Of a DNA stretch of 50,784 nucleotides, positions 1 to 7,906 are shown one piece after another (positions within the stretch are counted from its first letter, which is position 1; the number at the start of each line of letters is the position of its first letter). This DNA comes from Candidatus Arsenophonus triatominarum. GTDB taxonomy: Bacteria; Pseudomonadota; Gammaproteobacteria; Enterobacterales; Enterobacteriaceae. Where the stretch lies: positions 1-50,784 of the forward strand of contig NZ_LWMI01000053.1 of assembly GCF_001640365.1 (NCBI RefSeq), written 5' to 3'. The position numbers and the translations under genes are program-made. Below the pieces are notes generated by a model. It was given only the letters and a program-made list of their open reading frames with translations. It had not been told where the DNA came from and searched no databases.

Positions 1-53
1 GTCCACAGCAAATCACACGTTGCTTCGTTAACGCTATGAATGCAGCAGAGTGA
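1..53 (+). CDS. nanE: 3' end of nanE (continues from the other end of the circle)
   Basis: The first 53 bases are identical to the last codons of the nanE gene at 46809-47507, including its TGA stop at 51-53. On the circular molecule this is the same gene, cut only because the contig was opened here. Confidence 0.9.
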   Translation, partial: PQQITRCFVNAMNAAE

Positions 54-71
54 CATTTCGGGTTATTGTTG

Positions 72-97
72 GCCGGGCTGACAAACTGTCTCCCGGC
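72..97. terminator. Hairpin downstream of nanE (first copy)
   Basis: GCCGGG at 72-77 pairs with CCCGGC at 92-97 across a 14-base loop, about 20 bases after the nanE stop. There is no T-run behind it, so a terminator role is only suggested. The same hairpin is at 47526-47551. Confidence 0.3.
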
Positions 98-190
98 ATC
101 ACCAGAACGCTATCTTTTCAAACGGGCGCAGCACCATCGAGAATTGATTGCCCTCTCATGTATTCTACGCAGCAACCACTGCAATTTACG

Positions 191-353
191 TTACTTCAGC
201 TTTAGTCCGGAAACCAGCACATCCAGGTCAATAATATCATTGTTGCTCTGGAAGGTGTAATGCCCGTTCAGCAAAATATGCTGCCAGGCCACAGGTGATA
301 TCAGGGCCAGAGCCTCAATGCCCTGTCGTTACCTTCTGCTTCCAGTCGTTCCA
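191..353 (-). pseudogene. Tn3-family transposase, C-terminal fragment
   Basis: The minus strand, read from about 353 down to a TAA at 191-193, encodes a peptide containing ALALISPVAWQHILLNGHY. This resembles the extreme C-terminus of Tn3-family transposases (the LSPLGWEHINLTGDY region). Only about 54 codons remain. A miniature element truncates it upstream at 356. In this copy one C is missing near 319 and breaks the frame, whereas the second copy (47645-47809) is open throughout. No Tn3 inverted repeat was found beside it. Confidence 0.55.
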
Positions 354-355
354 GT

Positions 356-546
356 CACGAGTTTCGCACCAATAAAAAACGCTCTATTTTTAAGTTTAAT
401 TCAGCATAATATATAAATAGACAAAATCTTATAAATTAAAATCAACTTATTGTAATTTAAACAAATTTATACGTTTTAGTAACTTGCAAATTAACCATTG
501 CTTTTAAGCCATTTCTGGAATTTTATATGCCTGTGCGAAACTCGTG
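356..546 (+). mobile_element. MITE copy A (about 190 bp, CACGAGTTTCGCAC ends)
   Basis: A non-coding AT-rich element bounded by CACGAGTTTCGCAC at 356 and its reverse complement ending at 546. It separates the Tn3 remnant from the IS982 remnant, and its flanks do not match each other, so this copy sits at a recombined junction. Other copies are at 24756, 27265, 31171, 36259 (partial), 38083, 39888 and 47811 (the redundant copy of this one). Several of these have 5-bp target duplications. Confidence 0.85.
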
Positions 547-1130
547 TCGTGATTACATGAAGTTTGAAACCAAAGAACCAACCTGTTGAGGTTTTTCCTC
601 GTTCAGCTATCCCATCGAAGACTTTATGCCGGCGAATCCGTAAGTTATCACACACAGCTATCGGAGTAGAATCGGCAACCGACAGACCCGTGCACTTTCC
701 CTTAATTGACTCAAACAGTGCCGTTGAAAGCTAAGGCACTGCGCGGAAGTAACCCTACGCAGCGTGAATATGATGGCAAGTTAGGAAATTCCTTCCTGGG
801 ATATAAACGGACATGATAGAGGTAAAATACCTTGAATTGGCTGAATCGGAGTTGATGAAACAAAACAACCGGTGTCATCATTTCAGCCAATGAAAGTTGA
901 ATAGACCGTCTACGACGCTTACTGCCGTTATTCAGCAAAATTTCATGCATTTTGGGCTCGAAGTCTTTACAAAAATCATCCATCAGGCAATAAAGTTCGG
1001 TAAGATTTTCCATGATTGTTTAACAATGCTCTACTCTTTAACCAGATTGTTAGAGTATTTTAACGAAATATGCGCATTCAACTATTTGAATATCAAGACT
1101 TTCACTTTATTTCTTATCCCGAACTCAGGT
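547..1130 (-). pseudogene. IS982-family transposase, truncated and frameshifted
   Basis: A reading frame opens at an ATG at 1011-1013 on the minus strand (MENLTELYCLMDDFCKDF), with the IS982-type N-terminal region KRRRRSIQLSLAEMMT and LFHQLRFSQFKVFYLYHV. After a frameshift near 711-720 the next frame continues with GLSVADSTPIAVC and RRHKVFDGIAERGK, typical of the IS982 catalytic core, until MITE copy A cuts it at 546. The left inverted repeat lies at about 1113-1130 (reverse complement ACCTGAGTTCGGGATAAG). Its C-terminal half is missing here. A separate C-terminal remnant of the same kind lies at 3875-4077. Inactive. Confidence 0.8.
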
Positions 1131-1468
1131 TAATAATAAGTAATTTTTTAAATTAGAAATATTTAAATTTTTGCATTTAACAATTCATTAAAATATGAAT
1201 TATTTTAATATTTTATTTTACTTTTACATAAAATAACAAAATGTTATTTGTTTTTAATGTGGGGTTTTATCTAAGATTACTAAAATTATCTAAAGCTAGA
1301 GACTTATTTAAGTAAAATTTTTATATTCAACATAATTAATTTTATTAAAATATGTATTACATTGTTAAAAATAAGAATAATTAAATTTCAAATTGTTTGT
1401 AATTAATTTTGTTAGGGTATAGAGAATCTATTTTTGATGAATATTTTAAATCTTTCATGGAATTTGTT
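1131..1468. other. AT-rich intergenic stretch, no gene seen
   Basis: About 340 bases of very AT-rich sequence between the IS982 end and the small secreted-protein remnant. No convincing reading frame, RNA gene or repeat was found. It may hold the promoter of the truncated gene at 1469. Confidence 0.6.
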
Positions 1469-1674
1469 ATGTTAACAAAAAAACAAATCGTAATAAGATT
1501 ACTACCTATTTTCTCTTATTTTTTCATTTATATTCCATTATTTTCTTTTCTCTATCTCCTGCAGTAAAGGCGATGGAAAATGACAAAATGGTTGAAACAA
1601 TGGCAGGAATACAATCTTTAGTTGAGCAGAATGAAAATAACAATATTCATAATAAAAAAGATTCAAAATTGTTC
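1469..1674 (+). pseudogene. Truncated secreted-protein gene with signal-peptide-like start
   Basis: ATG at 1469 opens a 32-codon frame with a basic start (MLTKKQIVIR), a hydrophobic stretch (LLPIFSYFFIYIPLFSFL) and a stop at 1565-1567. Just before the stop another frame continues SLSPAVKA followed by MENDKMVETMAGIQSLVEQ, which would complete a classical signal peptide with a VKA cleavage site. A single-base shift therefore seems to have broken one exported protein. It is further truncated at 1675 by an IS91-like end inserted beside GTTC. I do not recognise the mature part. Confidence 0.45.
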
Positions 1675-1973
1675 ATGTATAAGAAATTAATACCCGAAAT
1701 GGTTACTCATTAACCTGCGCCATGATGAAATCCTTTTTATTTTCTTCTAAATTTTGCCAAAATTATGTTGAAGGTTGAGATAAGGAACGGAATAGATGGT
1801 TAAAAAACGATTAATTATTAATCAATTTTGAACAAAAGGATAGATCTACCCTGTCGTGAGTTTTTATCGCCACCGCAAACAAGCCAGATCATGGTGACGT
1901 GCCATAAGTTCTTTACGATTCAATCCAAAATTCATTCCTGCGAAAAATAATTTTTTCCCACATAAGAGACAAG
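1675..1973 (-). mobile_element. IS91-like fragment (right end plus transposase C-terminus)
   Basis: Starts with the right terminus (ATGTATAAGAAATTAATACC) directly after GTTC at 1671-1674, i.e. GAAC when read in the transposase direction, one of the two IS91 target tetranucleotides. It runs back through the 240-bp conserved 3' non-coding tail and the last codons of the transposase (AGMNFGLNRKELMARHHD). At about 1974 it is cut by the left end of the next IS91-like copy. Confidence 0.8.
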
Positions 1974-3430
1974 CAAGATGGTTGTCTATGGCGACGACTT
2001 TTCATTGCTTGTTAGTACTGGTATAACCCGATACCTATTGTCTCAATCTTTTGGTCCCTTTTATGTCACCGCGTTTTAGTCATGTTTTTAAATTTGGTCA
2101 ACGCTGGCTCAATTGGCTTAATCGCCAACCCCCTGATAGTGTCCGAACTGTTGTGATGGAAACCATGGTAAAGATTATGGCTTGCGGCACTTCGCTTATG
2201 GGGTGGTCAATTTGGCGCTGTCCTGACCCTCAATGTAATTCTGAGAAACGGGTTAAATTTACCTGCAAAAGTCAAAGCTGCCCACATTGTGGCGTCAAAG
2301 CTTGCCTACAATGGATTAACAATACGCTAGCTTGGTTACCCGAAGCTCCTTGACAGCACATCACTTTTACCATGCCTTGTGAATATTGGCCTATTATTCG
2401 TGCCAACCGTTGGCTTCTCGGTGAAATGAATCGATTAGCCGCTGATGTGATATTAACCATCTGCCGTGACCTCAATATCACCCGGGCGTTTTCACTGCCA
2501 TCCATACCTGGGGACGAGACCAAAAATGGCATCCGCATATTCATTTTTCAACCACAGCCGGCGTGACTAAAAAGAATACCTGGCGGGATATCAGCTTTTA
2601 TCGCGAAAACATTATGACAATGTGGCGATAACGGCATTATTGAGAAAACATTATTACACGCTCACCATTCCCGATGAGCTTAAAGCTGAAGTAAGAAGTA
2701 AAGCATCATGGAATCAATTACTTAACACTCACTACAAGCGCGGGTGGAATATTAATCTTTCTGATATTCTTTCCAATATTACCCATGTCACCCTTTATCT
2801 CTGATTTTATCTAAAGAAACCCCCTGTCTCGCTCAGTCGCTTAAAACATTATTCCGGCTAAGATAACATCACGTTACGCTATAAGAGCCACCGCACGAAA
2901 AAACAGGAAGACCTGGTCATGAAATCCGATGAATTTATTACCCTGTTTGCGTCTCATGTGCCAGAAAAATGGTTTCACATGATCCGCTATTACGGCTTTT
3001 TAAGTCCATCAGCACGGATGCGAAAAATGTTAACGGAGGTTGTTTATCCTTTAGCCCAGCAAGATAAAAAACCCGCTAAAAAAATCACCTGGCGAAACAT
3101 GTATCAACACGTCTTTAAAGTCGATCCACTTGCTTGTCTCTTATGTGGGAAAAATTACTTTTCGCAGGAATGAATTTTGGATTGAATCGTAAAGAACTTA
3201 TGGCACGTCACCATGATCTGGCTTGTTTGCGGTGGCGATAAAAACTCACGACAGGGTAGATCTATCCTTTTGTTCAAAATTGATTAACAATTAATCGTTT
3301 TTTAACCATCTATTCCGTTCCTTATCTCAACCTTCAACATAATTTTGGCAAAATTTAGAAGAAAATAAAAAGGATTTCATCATGGCGCAGGTTAATGAGT
3401 AACCATTTCGGGTATTAATTTCTTATACAT
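1974..3430 (+). mobile_element. IS91-like element, full length but inactive
   Basis: Left end near CAAG-ATGGT at 1974-1982. The right end ...TTATACAT at 3430 is followed by CAAG (3431-3434), the second IS91 target tetranucleotide. About 1.46 kb long. There are no terminal target duplications, as expected for the rolling-circle IS91 family. The enclosed transposase gene (2063-3241) is broken. It has landed inside an IS481-type transposase gene. Confidence 0.8.
2063..3241 (+). pseudogene. IS91-family transposase, broken by a nonsense change and frameshifts
   Basis: Start chosen at ATG 2063 (MSPRFSHVFKFGQRW). The N-terminal zinc-binding region is visible (WRCPDPQCNS, CKSQSCPHCGVKAC), followed by the Y2 transposase core and a C-terminal cysteine pair (DPLACLLCGK). 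At 2351-2353 TGA replaces a TGG present in the sister copy at 15613. Downstream, small deletions near 2483 and 2564 shift the frame, another stop interrupts at 2802, and a further shift occurs near 3150. The HUH motif region (WHPHIHF in the copy at 15613) is out of frame here. Not a functional enzyme as read. Confidence 0.85.
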
Positions 3431-3860
3431 CAAGATGATGATGTAGCCAAATAGAACGAACACCACTTCCCGAAACAAAAATTCCTTTTTTTCTTAGTTC
3501 ATTACTACTGCGGTGTTGTTCGTATGCAGGGTATTCAATCGCATACTCAACTACAGCGCTTTCAATCTGTTCATCTGCTCTATTTTTTACGTTAGGTACC
3601 CGTCGATTTTGATTAATTAAGGCATCGATCCCACCATCGTTAACAAGCTCTTGATAGCGATAGAAAGTATCTCGAGATACCCCTATAATCTTACAGGCTT
3701 TTGATACGTTATGAAGCTCTTCAGCAAGATTAAGTAACCCGACTTTATGTTTGATGATAGGATGATTTGTTTGATACATAGAATTACCTTTTATTATCTA
3801 ATGATGTTAATTAAAACCGGTAACTCTCTTTTTTAAATCAGAATCGTCAGATTAAGTTAA
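3431..3860 (-). pseudogene. IS481-family transposase, N-terminal fragment
   Basis: ATG at 3777-3779 (minus strand) starts MYQTNHPIIKHKVGLLNLAE, followed by a helix-turn-helix (NVSKACKIIGVSRDTFYRYQ) and EYPAYEQHRSSNELRKKG, the N-terminal part of IS481-type transposases. It is cut after about 115 codons by the IS91-like right end at 3430. The outer inverted repeat of the element lies near 3845-3858 (GTCAGATTAAGT). A fuller copy of the same IS is at 20690-23040. Confidence 0.8.
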
Positions 3861-3874
3861 GACTAATATATATA

Positions 3875-4077
3875 ATGAATATTAAGAAGAAAATAAAGCC
3901 TGTCGAACATAGTTGTTTCGACAAAGCCATCTCGCGTCATTGTTCTCCTATTAACTTCGTAGTGAATTTATTAGCTGGACTAGTTGCATATTGCTTGATA
4001 GCATCTAAACTACAGTTACCTGTGGCAGAAACACATCCATCAGGCCTAATTAAATAAGGTTTATCTTGAACTTAGGT
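3875..4077 (+). pseudogene. IS982-family transposase, C-terminal remnant with right end
   Basis: A 60-codon frame (3875-4057) contains [20 protein letters not shown], resembling the HSRHRSPVNF-type C-terminus of IS982 transposases. About 10 bases beyond its stop comes TTATCTTGAACTTAGGT (to 4077), a diverged form of the IS982 inverted repeat seen at 1113-1130. Taken together this is the tail of an IS982 element. The short frame should not be read as an independent membrane protein. Confidence 0.55.
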
Positions 4078-4356
4078 TACTTACACTACGTAGTACTGAT
4101 ATATTTAAACAATTCGTCACCAAAATTAATTTTTTTATTTACCAATGATTCCGCATAGCTATTATAAGGCAATATTCTGTTCAAAATAGAGTTATGTGTC
4201 GGATAGGTATCCTATATTAAACAGAAAGGTTAGTTAGTACAAAATTCCTGTTGCTGCTTGCTAGCATCCGTGTGTGTAGCAATCGCAAGATAATTTGATT
4301 ATGCTCATAATATTTGTTGAGGTATTGTTATGTTCTATCGTACAGATTACCTTGAA
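4078..4356 (+). repeat. Inverted long repeat, arm 1 (partner 15005-15287)
   Basis: About 280 bases that recur in opposite orientation at 15005-15287 with scattered mismatches. It starts at the IS982 end and finishes inside ATGTT-TATCGTACAGATTACC, where a 15-codon frame (4331-4378, [15 protein letters not shown]) is the truncated equivalent of the IstB-like remnant at 14913-15029. No gene is recognised inside. The two arms diverge too much for a recent duplication. Confidence 0.75.
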
Positions 4357-4511
4357 TTAAGACAAGGAATTTTCTAAACCATACTTTTTTGCATATTTAT
4401 ACTGCATATAGTAAGTAAATTTAAATCTTCATGATATTTATATAGGGATTTTTTGTCGCTTCCAAAGATCATTTTAGCAATCGCTAAATAACAGTGAATA
4501 GGAGAATATTT

Positions 4512-4565
4512 ATGATTCATAAAATTTCTGATGAACCTCCATCGAGAGTAACAATAACAGGCTGA
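4512..4565 (+). CDS. Possible 17-aa leader-like ORF
   Basis: ATG at 4512 is preceded by AGGAGA at about 4499-4504, a strong ribosome binding site at good spacing, and encodes MIHKISDEPPSRVTITG before TGA at 4563. The good Shine-Dalgarno is the only support. It could instead be the start of a longer decayed gene. It lies about 480 bases before the ABC permease gene. Confidence 0.2.
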   Translation: MIHKISDEPPSRVTITG

Positions 4566-4670
4566 CTATCTGCATTGAATCTAGGTGTATTCAATGGAGG
4601 TAGTCGAGGCAGTTGCGATAAAACTATCGTTTATTGACTTTTCATTTTATGCACATAGGTAAGGTCTAAT

Positions 4671-4892
4671 ATGCTACTCATAACAAACCACTACATGTTT
4701 TCTAATGATTCAAACAACACTATCAATTTTTCAATGTTGAATGATTCGAACCAGCCAGCAAGACGTCCATCTCAAATCTTATTTAATTCAAAGCCAACTG
4801 AGTGGAGAGTTTTCACCAGAAGGTTCATGCAAAAATTGACACAAAAAAGACACCGTGTCGTTGAAGATTATATCAGCACACTAATGCCTTGA
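4671..4892 (+). CDS. Hypothetical 73-aa protein
   Basis: ATG 4671 follows AAGGT (4661-4665), an acceptable ribosome binding site. The product is basic at its C-terminal end (TRRFMQKLTQKRHR) and polar, asparagine-rich at its N-terminus. It has no membrane segment and no family I recognise. It lies 150 bases upstream of the ABC permease gene in the same direction. It could be a gene remnant or a short regulatory protein. Confidence 0.3.
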   Translation: MLLITNHYMFSNDSNNTINFSMLNDSNQPARRPSQILFNSKPTEWRVFTRRFMQKLTQKRHRVVEDYISTLMP

Positions 4893-5043
4893 TTAGCAAT
4901 GAATCATAATAAACAGGTTATTCCTGCTGACTAATGATTTGCTTATATGGCTATTTTAGAATTTATAAATCTAATTTTGCATATTTATTGCTTTCGATAA
5001 ATTTCACCTTTTGAAGGTTTGTTAATGAGCTGAGAATCTTATT

Positions 5044-6762
5044 ATGCATACTTTGATAAAACATAAATACAAAAAAAATTCTGTGCTTAACGATATAGTT
5101 GTCGGCGTTATTCTTGTGGCAATTATTGTCTTATTTGTCTATGGCTGGCAGGAAATGCATGGTCCATTTAACGGACATGATTTACCAGAACTTAGTGTGG
5201 ACTATTATTTACTGCCTTACTATGCATTACGCACAACAATGCGATTGATTATTGGGCTTTTTTTCTCAATGCTGTTTTCGATCATATTTGCTGTGCTGGC
5301 CGCAAAATACGCTCCCATGAGAAGAGTCATTTTACCCTTCGTGAATTTTATGGAGTCTATACCTTTAGTCGGATTCCTAACCTTCACGACAGCTTTTTTT
5401 ATCGGGCTCTATCCGCACAGCGTTATGGGACTTGAAGGGCTAGCTATTTTTGCAATTTTTACAGCCCAAGCTTGGAATATGATGCTGACACTATATCAGA
5501 CGCTCAGAGTTGTTCCTAGTGAACTTGTAGAAGCCACTAAAGCATTCCACTATAATCCGTGGCAAAAATTCTGGCGCCTTGGGTTCATCTATTCGTTCTC
5601 TGGATTGTTGTGGAATACAATGGTTTCGCAGTCAGCGGCTTGGTTTGCGTTGATTGCTTCAGAGATGCTGACAGTAGGGGATGGTAATGCAAATTTACCT
5701 GGGGTCGGCTCTTATATTGGTATTGCGCTACAGGACAGTAACCTATCAGGGGTCGTTCAGGGAATATTAGCTCTTATCACCACTATTGTTATCTTCGATC
5801 AGCTTCTGTTCCGCCCGCTGGTACGCTATGCCCATCAGTTTAAATATGAGGATGTTAGTAACAAAATGGTGCCCAGCTCATGGTTCTATCATTGCTTGAA
5901 TCAGTCACTGATCGGACAGAACTTAAGACGCGCTTGTAAATGGTTATCTATATTCTGGTTATTTGTTCTCCCCAAACCATGGTATGGATTAAAATTACAT
6001 CGCTTCTTTGGCTTTTTTAGCCAAATGAACTGGCTGTGGTCCAGCCTGTGGTATTTGGCTATTGTCGTCGGCTGTATTTATTACGGACATCAGCTGTGGC
6101 TTTTTATTCCCAAGGAATATTTTGCCTCACTTCCGGGCTGGATGAGTTTAACCGCCGTACGAGTTATTGCCGCCATGGTGCTAAGCGTCGTAATATTTAC
6201 ACCCTTGGGCGTATGGATTGGCTTGCAGCCTAAACTTGTTCGCTTTTTCCAGCCGATTATTCAGGTCCTAGCCGCAGTGCCCGCAAACGTCTTTTATCCT
6301 TTGATCGCCTTTATTATTGTGACGTGGCACCAGGATTTGGGAAGTTGGACAATTCCGATGATTATGTTAGGGACGCAATGGTACGTGCTATTTAACGTGA
6401 TTGCCGGAACGTCAATGATCCCAAGTCAGATGGTGGAAGTAAGTAAGATATTTCATCTTAGGGGAGGTTTGTGGTGGACGAAATTCACGCTTCCAGCCAT
6501 CTTTCCTTATATTGTCACTGGGATAATTTCTGCAGCAGGAGGAGCATGGAATACCGCTATTGCCGCAGAGGTGCTTAGTTGGGGAAAAATCACGTTACAA
6601 ACACATGGACTTGGTGCCTTTATTTCTATTGCCAGTGATGCTGGCCAAAATCCGCAAGAAGCGCTGGGATGTCTAGCTATGAGCTTCATGGTTCTGCTCT
6701 GCATTATTTTTGTATGGCGACCCCTTTACCTCTTTGCAGAGAACCGTTTTAAGTTTGATTAG
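5044..6762 (+). CDS. ABC transporter permease, NitT/TauT-type, two fused permease domains
   Basis: A 572-aa inner-membrane protein forming the channel of an importer. It contains two copies of the binding-protein-dependent permease domain, each a cluster of hydrophobic segments with an EAA-type cytoplasmic loop: VEATKAFHYNPWQKFWRLGF at about residues 162-181 and MVEVSKIFHLRGGLWWTKFT at about 462-481. The two are separated by a basic linker around residues 270-320. Fused permeases of this size and loop type belong to the nitrate/sulfonate/taurine-like class. The start ATG has only a weak ribosome site. The ATPase gene follows after 31 bases. No substrate-binding protein is encoded nearby, so substrate and even direction of transport cannot be assigned. 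The gene looks intact, unlike most of its surroundings. Confidence 0.85.
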   Translation: MHTLIKHKYKKNSVLNDIVVGVILVAIIVLFVYGWQEMHGPFNGHDLPELSVDYYLLPYYALRTTMRLIIGLFFSMLFSIIFAVLAAKYAPMRRVILPFVNFMESIPLVGFLTFTTAFFIGLYPHSVMGLEGLAIFAIFTAQAWNMMLTLYQTLRVVPSELVEATKAFHYNPWQKFWRLGFIYSFSGLLWNTMVSQSAAWFALIASEMLTVGDGNANLPGVGSYIGIALQDSNLSGVVQGILALITTIVIFDQLLFRPLVRYAHQFKYEDVSNKMVPSSWFYHCLNQSLIGQNLRRACKWLSIFWLFVLPKPWYGLKLHRFFGFFSQMNWLWSSLWYLAIVVGCIYYGHQLWLFIPKEYFASLPGWMSLTAVRVIAAMVLSVVIFTPLGVWIGLQPKLVRFFQPIIQVLAAVPANVFYPLIAFIIVTWHQDLGSWTIPMIMLGTQWYVLFNVIAGTSMIPSQMVEVSKIFHLRGGLWWTKFTLPAIFPYIVTGIISAAGGAWNTAIAAEVLSWGKITLQTHGLGAFISIASDAGQNPQEALGCLAMSFMVLLCIIFVWRPLYLFAENRFKFD

Positions 6763-6793
6763 TTATTGATAAAAAAAGATTTCAGGACCCATT

Positions 6794-7576
6794 ATGAAAC
6801 ATTCAAAAGTGGTTTTAGAAGTTAAGAACGTCTCAAAATCGTTTAATAAGAACCGTAAACAAAAAGTGATTGTGCTGGACAATATTAACCTTGAGATAAA
6901 AGAGAATGAAATCGTTGCACTGCTCGGACGTTCCGGTTCCGGCAAATCAACGCTTTTAAGAATGATTGCAGGGCTTATCGAACCCGATTTTGGCTCGATT
7001 GTCTGCTGTGATCTCCCGATTAATGGCCCCTGTAAAAACACCAGCATGGTCTTTCAGTACTTTGCACTTTTCCCTTGGTTAAACGTGTTTGATAACGTGG
7101 CCTTTGGACTTCAGACACAAGGACTCTCGATGGATGAGGTGGGTAAGAAAACAATGGATATGATTGATCTGATAGGACTTTCTGGTTACGAAAAAGAGCA
7201 CCCACGCGAGCTTTCAGGTGGAATGCGCCAGCGAGTAGGGTTTGCACGCGCTTTAGCAGTAGAACCGGAACTTTTACTTATGGATGAACCGTTCTCAGCG
7301 TTGGATATTTTTACCGGTAATAAACTTCGCCAAGACCTTATTGAGCTTTGGGAAAATCGCGTCATTAAGACGCGTTCTATGCTTCTGGTGACACATAGCG
7401 TTGAGGAAGCGGTTATGCTTTCAGACCGAGTCTGCTTGCTCGGAGGAAAAATCAGTACGATCACGGATATTTTCAACATTAATATTGAACGCAACATGAG
7501 GAACAAGGAAAGCATAATCCCTATCGTGAACAAAATCAGCGACGCATTAAACGATCGGATCGCGGCTTACGTGTAA
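6794..7576 (+). CDS. ABC transporter ATP-binding protein, NitT/TauT-type
   Basis: A 260-aa cytoplasmic ATPase that energises the permease encoded just upstream. All nucleotide-binding motifs are present: Walker [10 protein letters not shown] (45-53), Q-loop Gln88 in MVFQYF, signature LSGGMRQR (140-147), Walker B LLLMDEP (160-166) with Glu165, and switch His201 in VTHS. AGGA at 6784-6787 lies 6 bases before the ATG. From memory, ATPases paired with this fused permease are often longer, with an extra C-terminal domain; this one ends after the core domain, and a hairpin follows 13 bases after the stop. The two genes probably form an operon. Confidence 0.88.
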   Translation: MKHSKVVLEVKNVSKSFNKNRKQKVIVLDNINLEIKENEIVALLGRSGSGKSTLLRMIAGLIEPDFGSIVCCDLPINGPCKNTSMVFQYFALFPWLNVFDNVAFGLQTQGLSMDEVGKKTMDMIDLIGLSGYEKEHPRELSGGMRQRVGFARALAVEPELLLMDEPFSALDIFTGNKLRQDLIELWENRVIKTRSMLLVTHSVEEAVMLSDRVCLLGGKISTITDIFNINIERNMRNKESIIPIVNKISDALNDRIAAYV

Positions 7577-7588
7577 AATTAATTTCTA

Positions 7589-7620
7589 AGGTAATTGGCT
7601 CCATTTCGAGCCAATTACCT
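7589..7620 (+). terminator. Hairpin terminator of the ABC operon
   Basis: A perfect 13-bp stem (AGGTAATTGGCTC / GAGCCAATTACCT) with a 6-base loop begins 13 bases after the ATPase stop codon. It lacks a clear T-run, so termination may be inefficient or the stem may protect the mRNA 3' end. Confidence 0.65.
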
Positions 7621-7875
7621 GAACATGACTTGCCTACCGCTGGTTTTGCTACCAGTGCAAAAAGGAGGTCTGTCACATTAATGTAAAAAGGTTAATTTGT
7701 TGGTAGTTAGATGGTTAATGTGGTAGCTGCTGCGTGCGGTAGAAAATAAAGAAACTGCGCCGCCGTTGCTGTCTAATTTAGTGAAACTCCAGCGGTATAT
7801 GTGAACAAAAACCATAAAATGATAGCAGCAAAAACACTGGAAATCACGCAACTATTACGGGAAAATACAAGGCTA
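7621..7875. other. Decayed intergenic sequence, no gene recognised
   Basis: About 250 bases of mixed composition. An ATG near 7818 opens a short frame (MIAAKTLEITQLLREN) that is cut at 7876 by the IS3 footprint, so it could be the start of a lost gene. Nothing was identified. Confidence 0.4.
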
Positions 7876-7905
7876 TGTAGTGGCCAATTTTAGTTGACCA
7901 CTACA
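7876..7905. repeat. IS3 end-to-end footprint (30 bp)
   Basis: Reverse complement of TGTAGTGGTCAACTAAAATTGG joined to CCACTACA. It consists of the right inverted repeat of the IS3 element at 34803-36049 fused to the outermost bases of its left inverted repeat at a shared GCCAC, i.e. the IS with its whole interior deleted. An identical 30-mer is at 32902-32931. Confidence 0.75.
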
Positions 7906-7906
7906 A

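Larger units (their letters stand above)
1..3334. repeat. Terminal redundancy, first copy (circular replicon overlap)
   Basis: Bases 1-3334 are the same sequence as 47455-50784 in the same orientation. I found eight differences, all single-base changes in homopolymer runs: one extra C and one extra T, and one missing T, A, G and three missing C in the second copy. These sum to the observed length difference of four bases. This is the pattern of an untrimmed overlap of a circular molecule read with long reads, not of an old duplication, which would also carry substitutions. Circle size is about 47,454 bp. Confidence 0.93.

Noticed and set aside
60..260. A 64-codon plus-strand ORF after nanE
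   Set aside because: It overlaps the minus-strand Tn3 transposase remnant, which has recognisable residues; the plus frame has none.
3875..4057. A small membrane protein gene
   Set aside because: The hydrophobic stretch fits the C-terminus of IS982 transposases and is followed by an IS982 end.
7876..7905. A regulatory operator palindrome
   Set aside because: It matches the IS3 terminal repeats exactly and recurs at another IS junction, so it is a transposon footprint.
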